Positions 29,037-38,390 of a stretch of DNA of 64,000 nucleotides are shown here, piece after piece. The notes beneath the pieces are model-generated. The model was not told the DNA's origin. It saw nothing but the letters and a program-made list of their open reading frames with translations, and did no database searches. Position 1 is the stretch's first letter; every line of letters starts with the position of its first letter. A program made the position numbers and the translations under genes. The stretch is from Scytonema hofmannii PCC 7110 (GTDB taxonomy: Bacteria; Cyanobacteriota; Cyanobacteriia; Cyanobacteriales; Nostocaceae): NCBI RefSeq assembly GCF_000346485.2, contig NZ_KQ976354.1, positions 3,933,436 to 3,997,435 of the forward strand, in the 5' to 3' direction.

Positions 29037-29306
29037 ATGCCTAAATACGTGATGTGGGGAAGTTACTGCGAAGATGTTCTAGAAAAACGTGCGCCTTACC
29101 GCCAAGCACATCTAGACGGACTCGCAAAACAAAAAGAATCTGGTGTATTAATTACTATTGGTCCTACCAAAGATGTCACTAAAGTTTTTGGCATTTACGA
29201 AGCTGAAGACGAAGCCACAGTGTGTCAGTTAGTTGAAGCCGATCCATATTGGCAAAACGGTATTTGGACTGAGTATACAGTTAAAGAGTGGATTCAGGCT
29301 TTGTAA
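29037..29306 (+). CDS. YciI family protein
   Basis: An 89-residue ferredoxin-like protein of the YciI family: MPKYVMWGSYCED at the start, RQAHLDGLAKQKESGVL with the conserved His, and DEATVCQLVEADPYWQNGIW near the end. Family members are small cytosolic enzymes or domains of unclear substrate, some linked to dehalogenation-like chemistry. Length is typical. Function in this organism is not known. Confidence 0.85.
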   Translation: MPKYVMWGSYCEDVLEKRAPYRQAHLDGLAKQKESGVLITIGPTKDVTKVFGIYEAEDEATVCQLVEADPYWQNGIWTEYTVKEWIQAL

Positions 29307-29327
29307 GTTGTTGGTGGATAGTTGTTA

Positions 29328-29450
29328 GGGATATCCAAGAAATAAATTATCCATCTTGTGGGACGGGCGTCCTCGCCCGTTCTTTATTAGTGACGGGCTA
29401 GAAGCCCGTACCACAAGAGAAAGTTGATTATTTTTTTCTTTGGAAGTCCC
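29328..29450. mobile_element. MITE-like element, TTA-flanked, copy 2
   Basis: Ends GGGATATCCAAGAAATAAA and TTTCTTTGGAAGTCCC, bordered by TTA at 29325-29327 and 29451-29453. Same interior palindromic module as copy 1 but without its tandem duplication, hence 36 bases shorter. It sits inside a GTTGTTAG repeat, whose units continue on the far side. Confidence 0.75.
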
Positions 29451-29476
29451 TTAGTTGTTAGTTGTTAACTTCTGAT

Positions 29477-30376
29477 TCATACACCTGTTTTCCGTTCCGC
29501 TATTCTCAATTTTGCCGAACGCGCACGGGGGTTATTGCTAATTTCCTCGAATTGTGCAGTTATAGGTTTCTTAGTTAAGACCTGCAACAAAGGTGAATCT
29601 CTCAAACCGTGCTTCACTATCCGATCTTCCAGGCTGTGAAAACTAATAATCGCAATCCTACCACCAGGTACAAGAGCATTCGGCGCTTTCGTTAAGAAAG
29701 TCTCTAAAGCTTTTAACTCATCATTCACCGCAATTCGCAAAGCTTGAAAAACACGGGTAGCAGGGTGAATTCTACCATGACGGTATTTACCAGGTACAGA
29801 AGATGCGATCGCCGTTGCTAATTCTGTAGTTGTTTGAAAGGGGCGTTTTTCAACAATACGTCTGGCAATGCGTCGCGATAGACGTTCCTCTCCATACTTA
29901 AAGAAAATATTCGCTAATTCGGCTTCATCCCAATCATTGATAACATCAGCCGCCGTTAGAGATTGTCTCCTATCCATTCGCATATCCAAACGAGCCTCTC
30001 GACGAAAACTAAAACCGCGTTCTGGAGTATCCAAATGGTGAGAGCTTACACCCAAGTCAGCTATAATACCATTAAAAGTGCTTTGAAGAAATCCGCAACT
30101 TGCAAAGTTACCGTGTATAAACTGCACTCGTTCCTCAAACACGGCTAATTCCTTTTTCGCTGCAGCTAGCGCATCTTCATCTTGGTCAACAGCTGTTAAT
30201 CTTACATCAGGAGCAGATTCCAAAATCAGCCGACTGTGACCTCCACCGCCAACGGTCGCATCCAAGTAATGCCCGTTGGGATGTACTGCTAAACCCTCAA
30301 CGACTTCCCGACTCAGGACGGGAATGTGTGAGAATGCAACTTCTTCAATATCAAGCGGTAGTTCGGAATCGCTCAT
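29477..30376 (-). CDS. rsmH: 16S rRNA (cytosine(1402)-N4)-methyltransferase
   Basis: RsmH (MraW) methylates N4 of C1402 in the decoding centre of 16S rRNA. The SAM motif [15 protein letters not shown], the [14 protein letters not shown] block and the late [11 protein letters not shown] are intact. About 300 residues, normal for the family. I use the ATG at 30376, preceded by TTGGGGG, rather than the upstream TTG. The gene stands alone rather than in a dcw cluster, as usual in cyanobacteria. Confidence 0.97.
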   Translation of the reverse strand: MSDSELPLDIEEVAFSHIPVLSREVVEGLAVHPNGHYLDATVGGGGHSRLILESAPDVRLTAVDQDEDALAAAKKELAVFEERVQFIHGNFASCGFLQSTFNGIIADLGVSSHHLDTPERGFSFRREARLDMRMDRRQSLTAADVINDWDEAELANIFFKYGEERLSRRIARRIVEKRPFQTTTELATAIASSVPGKYRHGRIHPATRVFQALRIAVNDELKALETFLTKAPNALVPGGRIAIISFHSLEDRIVKHGLRDSPLLQVLTKKPITAQFEEISNNPRARSAKLRIAERKTGV

Positions 30377-30645
30377 AATAACCCCCAATCCCTTCTATGA
30401 AAAAATTCCTACAACAACCTGTCCTTTCGCCCCATCTTTATATAATTAATGAAGAAGTGCAACAAAATAAAACATCAAGTAAAAATCTCGACTGCCACCC
30501 TCTCCCCAACCACCGAGCTTTGTGGAGTGCTCAATTGAAGTTCTGAGTCCCGCCCTAAAGGCTCAAATCTTCGCTCGGACGTCTCTGTTGCGACGAATGT
30601 GGTTCGATTTAAAATTTTTCCAAGACCGGAGAACACACTGAATCT

Positions 30646-31830
30646 ATGGCAAGAATCGAAACCCGCACCGAACCAATGGTGCTAAACATGGGTCCCCATC
30701 ACCCCTCAATGCACGGGGTACTAAGACTGATTGTCACTCTAGATGGCGAGGACGTCGTTGATTGTGAACCAGTCATTGGCTACTTGCACCGGGGAATGGA
30801 AAAAATTGCGGAGAACCGCACCAATCTTATGTACGTCCCCTATGTCAGTCGGTGGGACTACGCTGCGGGAATGTTTAACGAAGCCGTTAGCGTTAACGCC
30901 CCAGAAAAACTGGCAGACATTCCCGTTCCTAAACGCGCCAGCTACATCCGCGTTATCATGCTAGAGTTGAACCGCATTGCCAATCACTTGCTGTGGTTCG
31001 GTCCTTTTCTAGCTGACGTAGGTGCTCAAACTCCCTTCTTCTACCAGTTCCGCGAACGGGAAATGATTTATGACTTGTGGGAAGCTGCTACTGGTTACCG
31101 CATGGTCAACAACAACTACTTCCGGATTGGTGGCGTAGCTGTAGATTTACCTTACGGTTGGATAGACAAGTGCTTGGACTTCTGCGACTACTTCACACCT
31201 AAAATTGATGAGTACGAGCGATTGGTAACCAATAACCCCATCTTCCGGCGTCGTGTTGAGGGTATTGGCACTATTACTCGTGAAGAAGCAATAAACTGGG
31301 GACTTTCTGGTCCAATGTTACGCGCTTCTGGGGTGAAGTGGGACTTGCGGAAAGTTGACCACTACGAGTGTTACGACGATTTTGATTGGGACGTGCAGTG
31401 GGAAACCGCAGGTGATTGTTTAGCACGTTATATAGTGCGGATGCGAGAAATGCGCGAATCCGTCAAAATTCTCAGACAAGCTGTCAAAGGGCTTCCTGGC
31501 GGTCCTTACGAGAATCTAGAAGCCAAACGCATGATGGCTGGTAAAAAATCTGAGTGGGATGGATTTGATTATCAATACATTAGTAAGAAAATCGCCCCCA
31601 CTTTTAAAATTCCTAAAGGCGAAATCTACAGCCGTGTAGAAAGCGGTAAAGGTGAATTGGGAATTTACCTCATTGGAGATGATAACGTCTTCCCGTGGCG
31701 CTGGAAGATTCGCGCTGCTGATTTCAACAACCTGCAAATTCTGCCTCATTTGCTAAAAGGCATGAAAGTAGCAGACGTTGTAGTCATTCTAGGTAGTATT
31801 GATATCATTATGGGGTCTGTAGACCGCTAA
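30646..31830 (+). CDS. ndhH: NAD(P)H-quinone oxidoreductase subunit H
   Basis: NdhH, a hydrophilic connecting subunit of the thylakoid NDH-1 complex used in cyclic electron flow and respiration. The 394-residue frame contains [16 protein letters not shown] and the [14 protein letters not shown] block near the start and IMGSVDR at the C-terminus, all typical of the 49-kDa/NuoD family. Length matches other cyanobacterial NdhH. It is transcribed alone, with no other ndh gene in this window. Confidence 0.98.
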   Translation: MARIETRTEPMVLNMGPHHPSMHGVLRLIVTLDGEDVVDCEPVIGYLHRGMEKIAENRTNLMYVPYVSRWDYAAGMFNEAVSVNAPEKLADIPVPKRASYIRVIMLELNRIANHLLWFGPFLADVGAQTPFFYQFREREMIYDLWEAATGYRMVNNNYFRIGGVAVDLPYGWIDKCLDFCDYFTPKIDEYERLVTNNPIFRRRVEGIGTITREEAINWGLSGPMLRASGVKWDLRKVDHYECYDDFDWDVQWETAGDCLARYIVRMREMRESVKILRQAVKGLPGGPYENLEAKRMMAGKKSEWDGFDYQYISKKIAPTFKIPKGEIYSRVESGKGELGIYLIGDDNVFPWRWKIRAADFNNLQILPHLLKGMKVADVVVILGSIDIIMGSVDR

Positions 31831-31850
31831 CATATTTCAATACTATTTCT

Positions 31851-31889
31851 TAGAAACCCGGTTTCTTAAATAAAGAAACTGGGTTTCTT
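31851..31889 (+). terminator. Hairpin after ndhH
   Basis: AGAAACCCGGTTTCTT and AAGAAACTGGGTTTCT pair over 15 bases with one G-T wobble. It lies 20 bases after the ndhH stop; the T tract is short. This AGAAACC-type hairpin is also a known dispersed repeat type. Confidence 0.55.
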
Positions 31890-31891
31890 GG

Positions 31892-31981
31892 TTATCTTAA
31901 AGAATATACAAGATACTGGAACAACTTCAGTAACTCTGATAGACTAATTGTATCCGTTGGTTCTAAATTAATTTGCTTCAT
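31892..31981 (-). CDS. Very short frame after a RelE-like remnant
   Basis: A 29-residue frame (MKQINLEPTDTISLSELLK and onwards) whose ATG overlaps the stop of the preceding remnant as CTATGA. It could be the start of a lost antitoxin partner. Too short to be sure. Confidence 0.25.
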   Translation of the reverse strand: MKQINLEPTDTISLSELLKLFQYLVYSLR

Positions 31982-32130
31982 AGCTTTACCTCTACCCCTT
32001 GAATATAAAGAACATTGTGCTCCTTTTTGCCAACAGCAACCACGATAACAGTGATTACTTCAATTATCGTTAACCGAGTAGTATCGCTATTATTCCAACT
32101 CAATGAAACGTCGTTTTTATAGCCTTCAGG
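31978..32130 (-). pseudogene. C-terminal remnant resembling a RelE/ParE-type toxin
   Basis: An open frame without start reads SDTTRLTIIEVITVIVVAVG, then KKEHNVLYI, the pattern of the final strands of RelE/ParE toxins (a hydrophobic strand followed by GKRE-like residues). The N-terminal two thirds are missing; the frame is closed upstream by TAG at 32131-32133. A short frame overlaps its end as in toxin-antitoxin pairs. Assigned by eye. Confidence 0.35.
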
Positions 32131-32138
32131 CTAAACTG

Positions 32139-32564
32139 TTAATCTGTCATAGAACACAGTACGATCGCAACTAGAGCTAGTAAAATACCAATACTCTGTA
32201 TTAAAGACAGAGATTCCTTAAGAATAAAAACTGACAGGAGGATCGTGACTATAGGATATAACGAAGTTAGAGGTAAAATAATAGAACTCGCTCCTTGAGT
32301 AATAGCAATAAAGAAAAGAAATGTTGCCAATGTTCCAGAAACACCAACTAAAACAGCATAGAAAATACCTAGATTATCTACCTTGACTCTGAAGCCATTA
32401 TTGCCAAACAATACTAAACTGACCATAAGCGCACCTAAAACCTCATAAATGAGAGCACTCTTTGGGTCAACATAGTTAGTCGCTAACTTACTAAAAAATC
32501 CCCAAAAACCATATAAGAAAAGAGCAAGTAAAGTATAAATGAGCCAACTATTGATTTGAAACAT
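32139..32564 (-). CDS. Single-repeat EamA/DMT membrane transporter
   Basis: A 141-residue membrane protein with four or five spans. It matches one half of an EamA transporter: LALFLYGFWGFFSKLA, then LFFIAITQGASSIILPLTSLYP and FILKESLSLIQSIGILLAL. Full DMT carriers have two such repeats, so this one must dimerise, as small EmrE-like proteins do. Substrate unknown. Confidence 0.8.
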   Translation of the reverse strand: MFQINSWLIYTLLALFLYGFWGFFSKLATNYVDPKSALIYEVLGALMVSLVLFGNNGFRVKVDNLGIFYAVLVGVSGTLATFLFFIAITQGASSIILPLTSLYPIVTILLSVFILKESLSLIQSIGILLALVAIVLCSMTD

Positions 32565-32635
32565 GAATTATGAGACAGCACAAAGTTCTGATATTTTCAA
32601 CTTAACGTGATTGGAATTAAACATTATTTTATTCT

Positions 32636-33832
32636 ATGCATTCTAATACTGCTTTATGTGATGCGATCGCACACCAAATCGCGACAAGCCCTCAAAACCA
32701 AATCACTTTCGCTGAGTATATGGACTTAGCACTATATCACCCCACCCACGGCTACTATACGAAAAAGGCGATCAATATTGGAAAACAAGGTGATTTTTTC
32801 ACGAACGTTCACCTCGGCTCTGATTTTGGCGAACTGCTTGCGGTTCAATTTGTTCAAATGTGGGAAATTTTACAGCAACCAGTACCATTTTCCTTAGTAG
32901 AAATGGGTGCGGGTCAAGGACTGCTAGCTGTAGATATTCTGAAGTACATTCAGCAGGAATATCCAGATTTTTTAAAAGTACTGGATTACGTTATTGTTGA
33001 GAAGTCTCCAACCCTCAAGCAACAACAACAGCAACGCCTGCAAACATTTTCTGTACGTTGGTGCAATCTAGAGGATATACCCAGTAACTCTATCTCTGGC
33101 TGCTTCTTTTCTAACGAGTTGGTAGATGCTTTACCAGTTCATCAGTTTGTTTTGGAACAAGGACAATTGTTAGAAGTCTATGTCACAACTCCTAATTTCT
33201 CTGTTTCTACTTTCCCCACTCCCTCACTTCCCTTTGTAGAAGTCGCCGATACACCTTCAACTCAGCAACTTGGGGAATATTTTGAATTAGTAGATATAGA
33301 TCTTAAAAATGGTTATCCTGATGGGTATCGCAGTGAAGTTAACTTAGCTGCTTTAGATTGGTTGAGTGCAGTAGCAGGTCGGTTGCATCACGGATATGTC
33401 TTAACAATAGACTATGGCTATCCGGCTAATCGTTATTACAACCCAAGGCGATCGCAAGGAACGCTACAGTGTTATTATCAACATCATCGCCACAACAATC
33501 CGTATATCAACATTGGACAACAAGACATTACATCTCACATCAATTTTACTGCGTTGGAAAGGTGGGGCGAGCAGTGCGGACTCGATAAAATTGGTTTTAG
33601 AGAACAAGCATTGTTTTTAATGGCATTAGGATTGGGAGAACGAATTGCCAATCTTTCCTATACAGAAATACCAATGTCACAATTACTACAGCGTAGGGAT
33701 GCACTCCATCAACTTTTAGATCCTTTAGGATTAGGTGGCTTTGGTGTTTTAGTTCAAAGCAAAGGATTGACTGAAGCACAAGTTGCACAAACGTTGAAAG
33801 GATTTACTGTACCAGTGACCAGTGACCAGTGA
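32636..33832 (+). CDS. Class I SAM methyltransferase, MidA/NDUFAF7 family
   Basis: A 398-residue protein of the family that includes mitochondrial NDUFAF7, which methylates an arginine in the complex I subunit homologous to NdhH. Motifs: ITFAEYMDLALYHPTHGYY (residues 23-41), the SAM site VEMGAGQGLLAVDIL, and FSNELVDALPVHQF. ndhH lies nearby but in a separate transcription unit; a role in NDH-1 maturation is inference. A short Pro/Ser segment (STFPTPSLPF) appears repeat-derived, and the last residues PVTSDQ plus stop come from a GTGACCA repeat. Confidence 0.88.
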   Translation: MHSNTALCDAIAHQIATSPQNQITFAEYMDLALYHPTHGYYTKKAINIGKQGDFFTNVHLGSDFGELLAVQFVQMWEILQQPVPFSLVEMGAGQGLLAVDILKYIQQEYPDFLKVLDYVIVEKSPTLKQQQQQRLQTFSVRWCNLEDIPSNSISGCFFSNELVDALPVHQFVLEQGQLLEVYVTTPNFSVSTFPTPSLPFVEVADTPSTQQLGEYFELVDIDLKNGYPDGYRSEVNLAALDWLSAVAGRLHHGYVLTIDYGYPANRYYNPRRSQGTLQCYYQHHRHNNPYINIGQQDITSHINFTALERWGEQCGLDKIGFREQALFLMALGLGERIANLSYTEIPMSQLLQRRDALHQLLDPLGLGGFGVLVQSKGLTEAQVAQTLKGFTVPVTSDQ

Positions 33833-33843
33833 CCAGTGACCAG
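33811..33843. repeat. GTGACCA tandem repeat
   Basis: Four or more GTGACCA units covering the end of the methyltransferase gene. Confidence 0.85.
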
Positions 33844-33952
33844 AGGAAATGCAAATCTGAAGATTCCACTGTATTAACACTGTAGTCGAGATCCTTGGTC
33901 TAACATAGCAGTGATTGCATAAGAAACAAAAAACATTAGGAGGGTAATATTT

Positions 33953-34048
33953 ATGTCTCCCCACGATTTATTAATGCTAGTTGTACTGCTAACCCCCGGA
34001 ATTTTACTTTCAGTCATGATTATGGTTACGTTTGCGGCGGGGGGTTAG
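33953..34048 (+). CDS. Single-span small membrane protein
   Basis: A 31-residue frame, MSPHDLLMLVVLLTPGILL and onwards, almost all of it one membrane span. AGGAGGG lies eight bases before the ATG, as strong a ribosome site as any in the window. The stop overlaps the first unit of a tandem repeat. Size and character fit the small accessory subunits of photosynthetic or NDH complexes, but I cannot name it. Confidence 0.55.
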   Translation: MSPHDLLMLVVLLTPGILLSVMIMVTFAAGG

Positions 34049-34118
34049 TAGGGGCGCAAGGCCGCCGCGCCCGTACATTAGTTAGTAGGGGCGCAAGGCC
34101 GCCGCGCCCGTACATTAG
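34045..34118. repeat. Two tandem copies of a 37-base palindromic repeat
   Basis: Units start TTAGTAGGGGCGCAAGG and contain GGGCGC/GCGCCC arms. Followed at 34,148-34,166 by a second hairpin, GACAGGCG/CGCCTGTC. Confidence 0.8.
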
Positions 34119-34230
34119 TTAGCTGTTTTCCACCAACCACTAACGATGACAGGCGTCTCGCCTGTCCTACGCCACTAACCATTAAATTATTCTTATTCAA
34201 TCTAAACAAACTAATAACGGACGGTGAAAA

Positions 34231-35094
34231 ATGAAGGTAGCATTTCTGGGGACTGGATTGATGGGACTCCCGATGGCTCAAAAGCTTCTAGACGCAGGAA
34301 TACAGGTAATTGCCTATAACCGTACCCCAGAAAAATTAGCACCACTCAAAGCAGCAGGTGCTCAAGTTGTAACCCACTCCTATCAAGCAATAAATTCTGC
34401 AGATAGTATCATTTTGATGCTGAGTAATGCTGCAGCTATATATAGTGTTTTACTTTCAGATAGGTCTTGGCGCACTGTAGCAGGACGCACTATTATCCAA
34501 ATGGGAACAATTACTCCCGCAGAAAGTAGAGAAATTAGAGATGCAGTCGTTGCTGCTGGTGGGGAGTATGTAGAAGCGCCTGTTCTTGGTAGTATTCCAG
34601 AAGCAAAAGCTGGCAAACTCATTGTTATGGTGGGAGCATTTCAAGAACAGTACGATCGCCATTTAGATCTATTAAAAAACTTCGGTCCGGAACCTGTACT
34701 CGTTGGTTCCGTGGGAAGTGCGGCTGCACTTAAATTAGCACTTAACCAATTAATTGCTTCTCTAACAACTGCTTTTGCCCTCAGCCTTAGTTTTGTTCAA
34801 AGACAAGGTGTCAATGTCGATTTGTTTATGGAAATCTTGCGAGAAAGCGCCCTTTATGCACCCACATTTGATCAAAAGTTGCAACGAATGCTTGAGGGAA
34901 ACTATGACAATCCAAACTTTCCCACAAAACATTTGATGAAAGATACGGAGCTTTTTATTTCAGAGGCAAAATCTGCAGGTTTAAATGTCGCCAGTCTTGA
35001 AGGTGTGCGGGAAGTTATAGAACAGGCAATGAAAATGTCATTTTCTAATGCGGATTACTCTTCGCTATTTTCGGCAATTAATTCTGATGGCTAA
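34231..35094 (+). CDS. NAD(P)-dependent beta-hydroxyacid dehydrogenase family protein
   Basis: A 287-residue member of the 3-hydroxyisobutyrate dehydrogenase/glyoxylate reductase group. It has GTGLMGLPMAQKLL (Rossmann glycine motif, residues 7-20), EAPVLGSIPEAKAGKL, and the catalytic-lysine block GSAAALKLALNQLI. NADH or NADPH-dependent reduction of succinic semialdehyde or glyoxylate is likely, but substrate choice in this family cannot be read by eye. It is preceded by a small membrane protein gene and repeats. Confidence 0.88.
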   Translation: MKVAFLGTGLMGLPMAQKLLDAGIQVIAYNRTPEKLAPLKAAGAQVVTHSYQAINSADSIILMLSNAAAIYSVLLSDRSWRTVAGRTIIQMGTITPAESREIRDAVVAAGGEYVEAPVLGSIPEAKAGKLIVMVGAFQEQYDRHLDLLKNFGPEPVLVGSVGSAAALKLALNQLIASLTTAFALSLSFVQRQGVNVDLFMEILRESALYAPTFDQKLQRMLEGNYDNPNFPTKHLMKDTELFISEAKSAGLNVASLEGVREVIEQAMKMSFSNADYSSLFSAINSDG

Positions 35095-35376
35095 CGGTTA
35101 GTAGTTAGTAGTAGGTAGGGCTAAAGCCCACCATTCAATGTTGATACTCCTATCCCGCAAGGGAGATTACCTAATTAAATGAACCGCAAAGACGCAAAGA
35201 GCAAGGGAGTAAGAGGAGAAGAAAATCGGTAATCTTGTGGCCGAAAGGGAGTAGTTTGAACGGTTAGAAGTTTCACATCTCATGTCAAATCCGTGTTTTA
35301 GACCCCCTTATGATTTAGTCCGCGTAGGCGGACTTTGTTTGTATAGCCGCGATTTCCAATCGCTAGGGCTAAAAGG
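35095..35376. other. Repeat-rich intergenic region
   Basis: No gene. Contains GGGCTAAAGCCC hairpins and AAATGAACCGCAAAGACGCA, a repeat that recurs at 41.2 kb. Confidence 0.5.
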
Positions 35377-35491
35377 CAATACAGTTCAGTTAAGGGTTAT
35401 CGGTAAGAGTTTTAGGCGATCGTAGAGACGCGATCACCCTTGTCTTTACATAGGTTGACGGTGAGTGAATTATCTTAACTGAACCGTATTG
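35377..35491. mobile_element. 115-base MITE-like element with 10-base target duplication
   Basis: Termini CAATACAGTTCAGTTAAG and CTTAACTGAACCGTATTG are an 18-base inverted repeat with one mismatch. The element is exactly flanked by GGCTAAAAGG at 35367-35376 and 35492-35501, a clear target-site duplication. No coding capacity. A duplication of this length fits IS4-like transposition. Confidence 0.85.
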
Positions 35492-35562
35492 GGCTAAAAG
35501 GGGTTAGAAAAGCAGATTTAGTATGAGCCTATGAGGAGTAGTTGACTATTAGCAATTAGCAA

Positions 35563-37737
35563 TCACAACTTTGGCAAAATCTCTGGTAATAACTGACCGG
35601 GAACTTTGGATAAAGCTAAATTTTGTCCTTGAATTCCCAATTCGTTATGGAATGCCCTGATAGTCTTAACTACATACGTAAAGGTTGTTTGATAAGCATC
35701 GGGTTGTTTGCTCAATCCATTTAACGCTTGTAAATGATTGTCTAACGCTGCTTCTAAATGTTTGGAACGTTCTGCTTTTTCTAAACTAAAATACTGATCT
35801 GTTGCCAGTTGATAATGCGCTAATCCTAAATTATTGTGGGTGGCAAATATATCAAAGCTCAAAGACATACCACCTAAGGAGTGTGCGAGAGAAAGGGATT
35901 CTCCATAAGAAACAACACACTGCTCTAACAATTTTTGCTTTTCTTCTCTTGGTGTTTGCGCTTGATTTGCCAAATGCCAATAAGCAGTACCAAGATTATT
36001 TTGAGTAGCCGCACAAGCAGGGGGAACATTAGTAGGAGTACGATACTTCAGTGCTTCACTGTACGCCTCAATGGCTGAACGTAAATTTTCTGGTGGCTGT
36101 TCGTATTGGGCAATGTTCCAGTACGCTGTACCGATGTTATTCTGAATCATGCCGTACTTGAGCGGTTCTTGTTCTGGGTTATAGTGAGTTAGCGCTAAGT
36201 TGTAGGCTGCGATCGCTTTCTTTAAATGCTCGACTGGTTGGTTATACTGTGCCAAATGCCAGTAAGCTGTACCCAAATTATTCTGACAAGCAGCATATTT
36301 CAAGGGTTCCATTTCTGCTGTTCGGAACCGCAGCGCTTCGCTGTAAGCGAAAACTGCTTGTTGCCAGTTTTCTGCTGGATTAGCAAAACGAGCTAAATCG
36401 CCGTAAGCTGTACCCAAGTTATTCTGAACGCGAGCATAAGTGTCGGGATGTGTTTCCGGAGATATCAGTTTTAAAGCTAGATGATAAAATTCTATCCCTT
36501 GCTCTATGTAAGCTTGCCCCTCTTCTGAATTCGGTGGGGTACGGTAGAGCATCCAGTAAAGAGTACCCAAGTCATTTAAAATATCTGGGACTTGAGGTGA
36601 GCTTTCATCATGGGTAATGGCTTCTTGGTAAGCTAAAATTGCCACCATCAAATTTTCCAAGGTTGACTGTCCTTGTTCAATTTGGAGGCGATATAAATTC
36701 CCCAGTCGCTGATAAGCAACCGCTATTTTAACTCCAGACCCAGGTTGTGAGTGTGCTTCCTCTATTTCTTCTAAGATTTCTCGTACTTGCGAGTTTTGGT
36801 CATTGTCTTCTGAGATGGCACTATTGAGAGTTGCCAGTACTAATTCTGTTAATTCCTTGCTAATATGAGATACACGCTGTGGTGCAAGAGGCTCTGTGCG
36901 ATCGCTTGTATCAGTTGGTTCATCTTGAAAAGGTATACTTGCCAATATTTCTGATTTGGCACCAGACGGTTCCTGTGGTTTATGTCCGCGATTAACTGGC
37001 AGTTGTTTTTGAAAATCGTAATCTTCTTGAAGAACTGATTCTTCTAGAAAAGATTGGTCAAGATTACCCAAATCTGGATCTTTAGAACTAGAAAAACGTT
37101 CTGGCGAACTCTTATTCTGACTCGTTGGCGTAGGTTCTCCCGCAAACACAAACACTCCAGTACGATAACGCCAAAACTGTGGTGCTGATTGCTGGATAGC
37201 GTGCAGCCAAGGACGCGGTATCCACAACAGAAGACTGGATTCAAAATTGGACAGTTGTTGTTCCGATAAGCGCAAGTAGTGCAAGAATAGACGCTGTATC
37301 GTCACTGATTGTCTAGTGAGCTGCTCAACACCTACTATCTGAAATGCTGGTACTGGTAAAGCTCTTCCTGGAGTCTCTTTAGATGTGCCAATAATAGGCG
37401 GTGGATAACTTGACAGCCATTGATTGATCTGCGCGATAGGATTGGGATCGCTTAAATTCAACCTTAAAGTGACCAATCGCGGATAAGCTGATGTGCTGCT
37501 AGCTTCCTGAGTGGAAGACGGCTGATACAACACTTGTCCAACAGGAGAAGCCAACGTTGAGTGCAAGCGTGCAGCCACCTGATTCCTCAGGTTTAAATCA
37601 TCACACACTGCCAAAAAAATTTGTCGCCGCAAACCTATACTAAGGGCAAGTTTTAGGCGTTGGTAAACTTGCCGATTCCAAGCGGAATTATCAGAGGGTG
37701 TAGTTTCATTCACATTCATGGCGGCTAAAAGAGCCAA
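35563..37737 (-). CDS. TPR-repeat protein with cyanobacterial N-terminal NTPase-like domain
   Basis: A 724-residue protein. Residues about 20-200 form a domain with FLAVCDDLNLRNQVAARL, and LLLWIPRPWLHAIQQSAPQF near 169, strikingly like the N-terminal domain of the STAND protein at 57-60 kb. Residues 205-310 are polar linker. From about 335 to 690 there are ten or so TPR units (QNNLGTAYWHLAQY type). No signal peptide, so cytoplasmic. It probably scaffolds a complex; partner unknown. Confidence 0.8.
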   Translation of the reverse strand: MALLAAMNVNETTPSDNSAWNRQVYQRLKLALSIGLRRQIFLAVCDDLNLRNQVAARLHSTLASPVGQVLYQPSSTQEASSTSAYPRLVTLRLNLSDPNPIAQINQWLSSYPPPIIGTSKETPGRALPVPAFQIVGVEQLTRQSVTIQRLFLHYLRLSEQQLSNFESSLLLWIPRPWLHAIQQSAPQFWRYRTGVFVFAGEPTPTSQNKSSPERFSSSKDPDLGNLDQSFLEESVLQEDYDFQKQLPVNRGHKPQEPSGAKSEILASIPFQDEPTDTSDRTEPLAPQRVSHISKELTELVLATLNSAISEDNDQNSQVREILEEIEEAHSQPGSGVKIAVAYQRLGNLYRLQIEQGQSTLENLMVAILAYQEAITHDESSPQVPDILNDLGTLYWMLYRTPPNSEEGQAYIEQGIEFYHLALKLISPETHPDTYARVQNNLGTAYGDLARFANPAENWQQAVFAYSEALRFRTAEMEPLKYAACQNNLGTAYWHLAQYNQPVEHLKKAIAAYNLALTHYNPEQEPLKYGMIQNNIGTAYWNIAQYEQPPENLRSAIEAYSEALKYRTPTNVPPACAATQNNLGTAYWHLANQAQTPREEKQKLLEQCVVSYGESLSLAHSLGGMSLSFDIFATHNNLGLAHYQLATDQYFSLEKAERSKHLEAALDNHLQALNGLSKQPDAYQTTFTYVVKTIRAFHNELGIQGQNLALSKVPGQLLPEILPKL

Positions 37738-37976
37738 ATAGCAGTATGTCTACCCTTTTGGGGTTGTGTGAGCAGCTGGTAAATCTAACCATGACTATGA
37801 CTTTCAAGTAAATTTTGCTTGATTCAGGATAAAATAAGCTTCTATATTTAATCTATTGTAGTATACAAATATACCGGACATCTGATGGAATTCTAACAAA
37901 CTAGAAAACAGGCTCCTACATAATAAGGAACCTGCGATAATAAAAAAGTCAACAGGCTGACTAAAAGTGTTAATTA

Positions 37977-38156
37977 TTAGCTGAGTGCAGATACAGAAAA
38001 CGCAACGAAAATCAAACCACCCACTAACACTAAACCAATAGCTCCCAGGACAACGTAGTTTAGCTGTTGCTTTTGATTGGGAGGTTCTGCTTGATAAACT
38101 TTTGGTTCTCTAGCAAAGTTATTTAGGCGACCACCTTCTTCTGTTGTGTAGGGCAT
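37977..38156 (-). CDS. psb34: Photosystem II assembly-associated small protein Psb34
   Basis: A 59-residue single-span protein. MPYTTEEGGRLNNFAREPKV, followed by one C-terminal membrane span (about residues 34-56, VVLGAIGLVLVGGLIFVAF), matches the short cyanobacterial Psb34 family, which binds photosystem II assembly intermediates at the thylakoid. The TTEEGGRLNNFA block is the family's signature. It stands alone between repeat-rich gaps. Confidence 0.85.
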   Translation of the reverse strand: MPYTTEEGGRLNNFAREPKVYQAEPPNQKQQLNYVVLGAIGLVLVGGLIFVAFSVSALS

Positions 38157-38243
38157 GAGTACAATTCCTTATCCTGCATATTCATTTAATGTTACAGAAA
38201 CGCTATAAACGCTCTCTCAGGTAGTATACAAATCTTTACATAA

Positions 38244-38390
38244 AAAGGGAGTAGGGAGTGGGGAATCGGGAGTAGGGAAATTCCTCCACTCACCACCTCA
38301 GCCGTCTGCCCTGGCTTTCCCAATTGCACGTGGGGAATCGGGAGTAGGGAAATCCCCCCACTCACCACTCCCCACTCCCTACTCCCCTAA
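38244..38390. repeat. GGGAGTA/GGGGAAT repeat array in inverted arrangement
   Basis: GGGAGTAGGGAGTGGGG near 38,248 and complementary CACTCCCCACTCCCTACTCC near 38,370 flank a mixed repeat. It reaches the stop codon of thiO-thiG. Confidence 0.85.
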
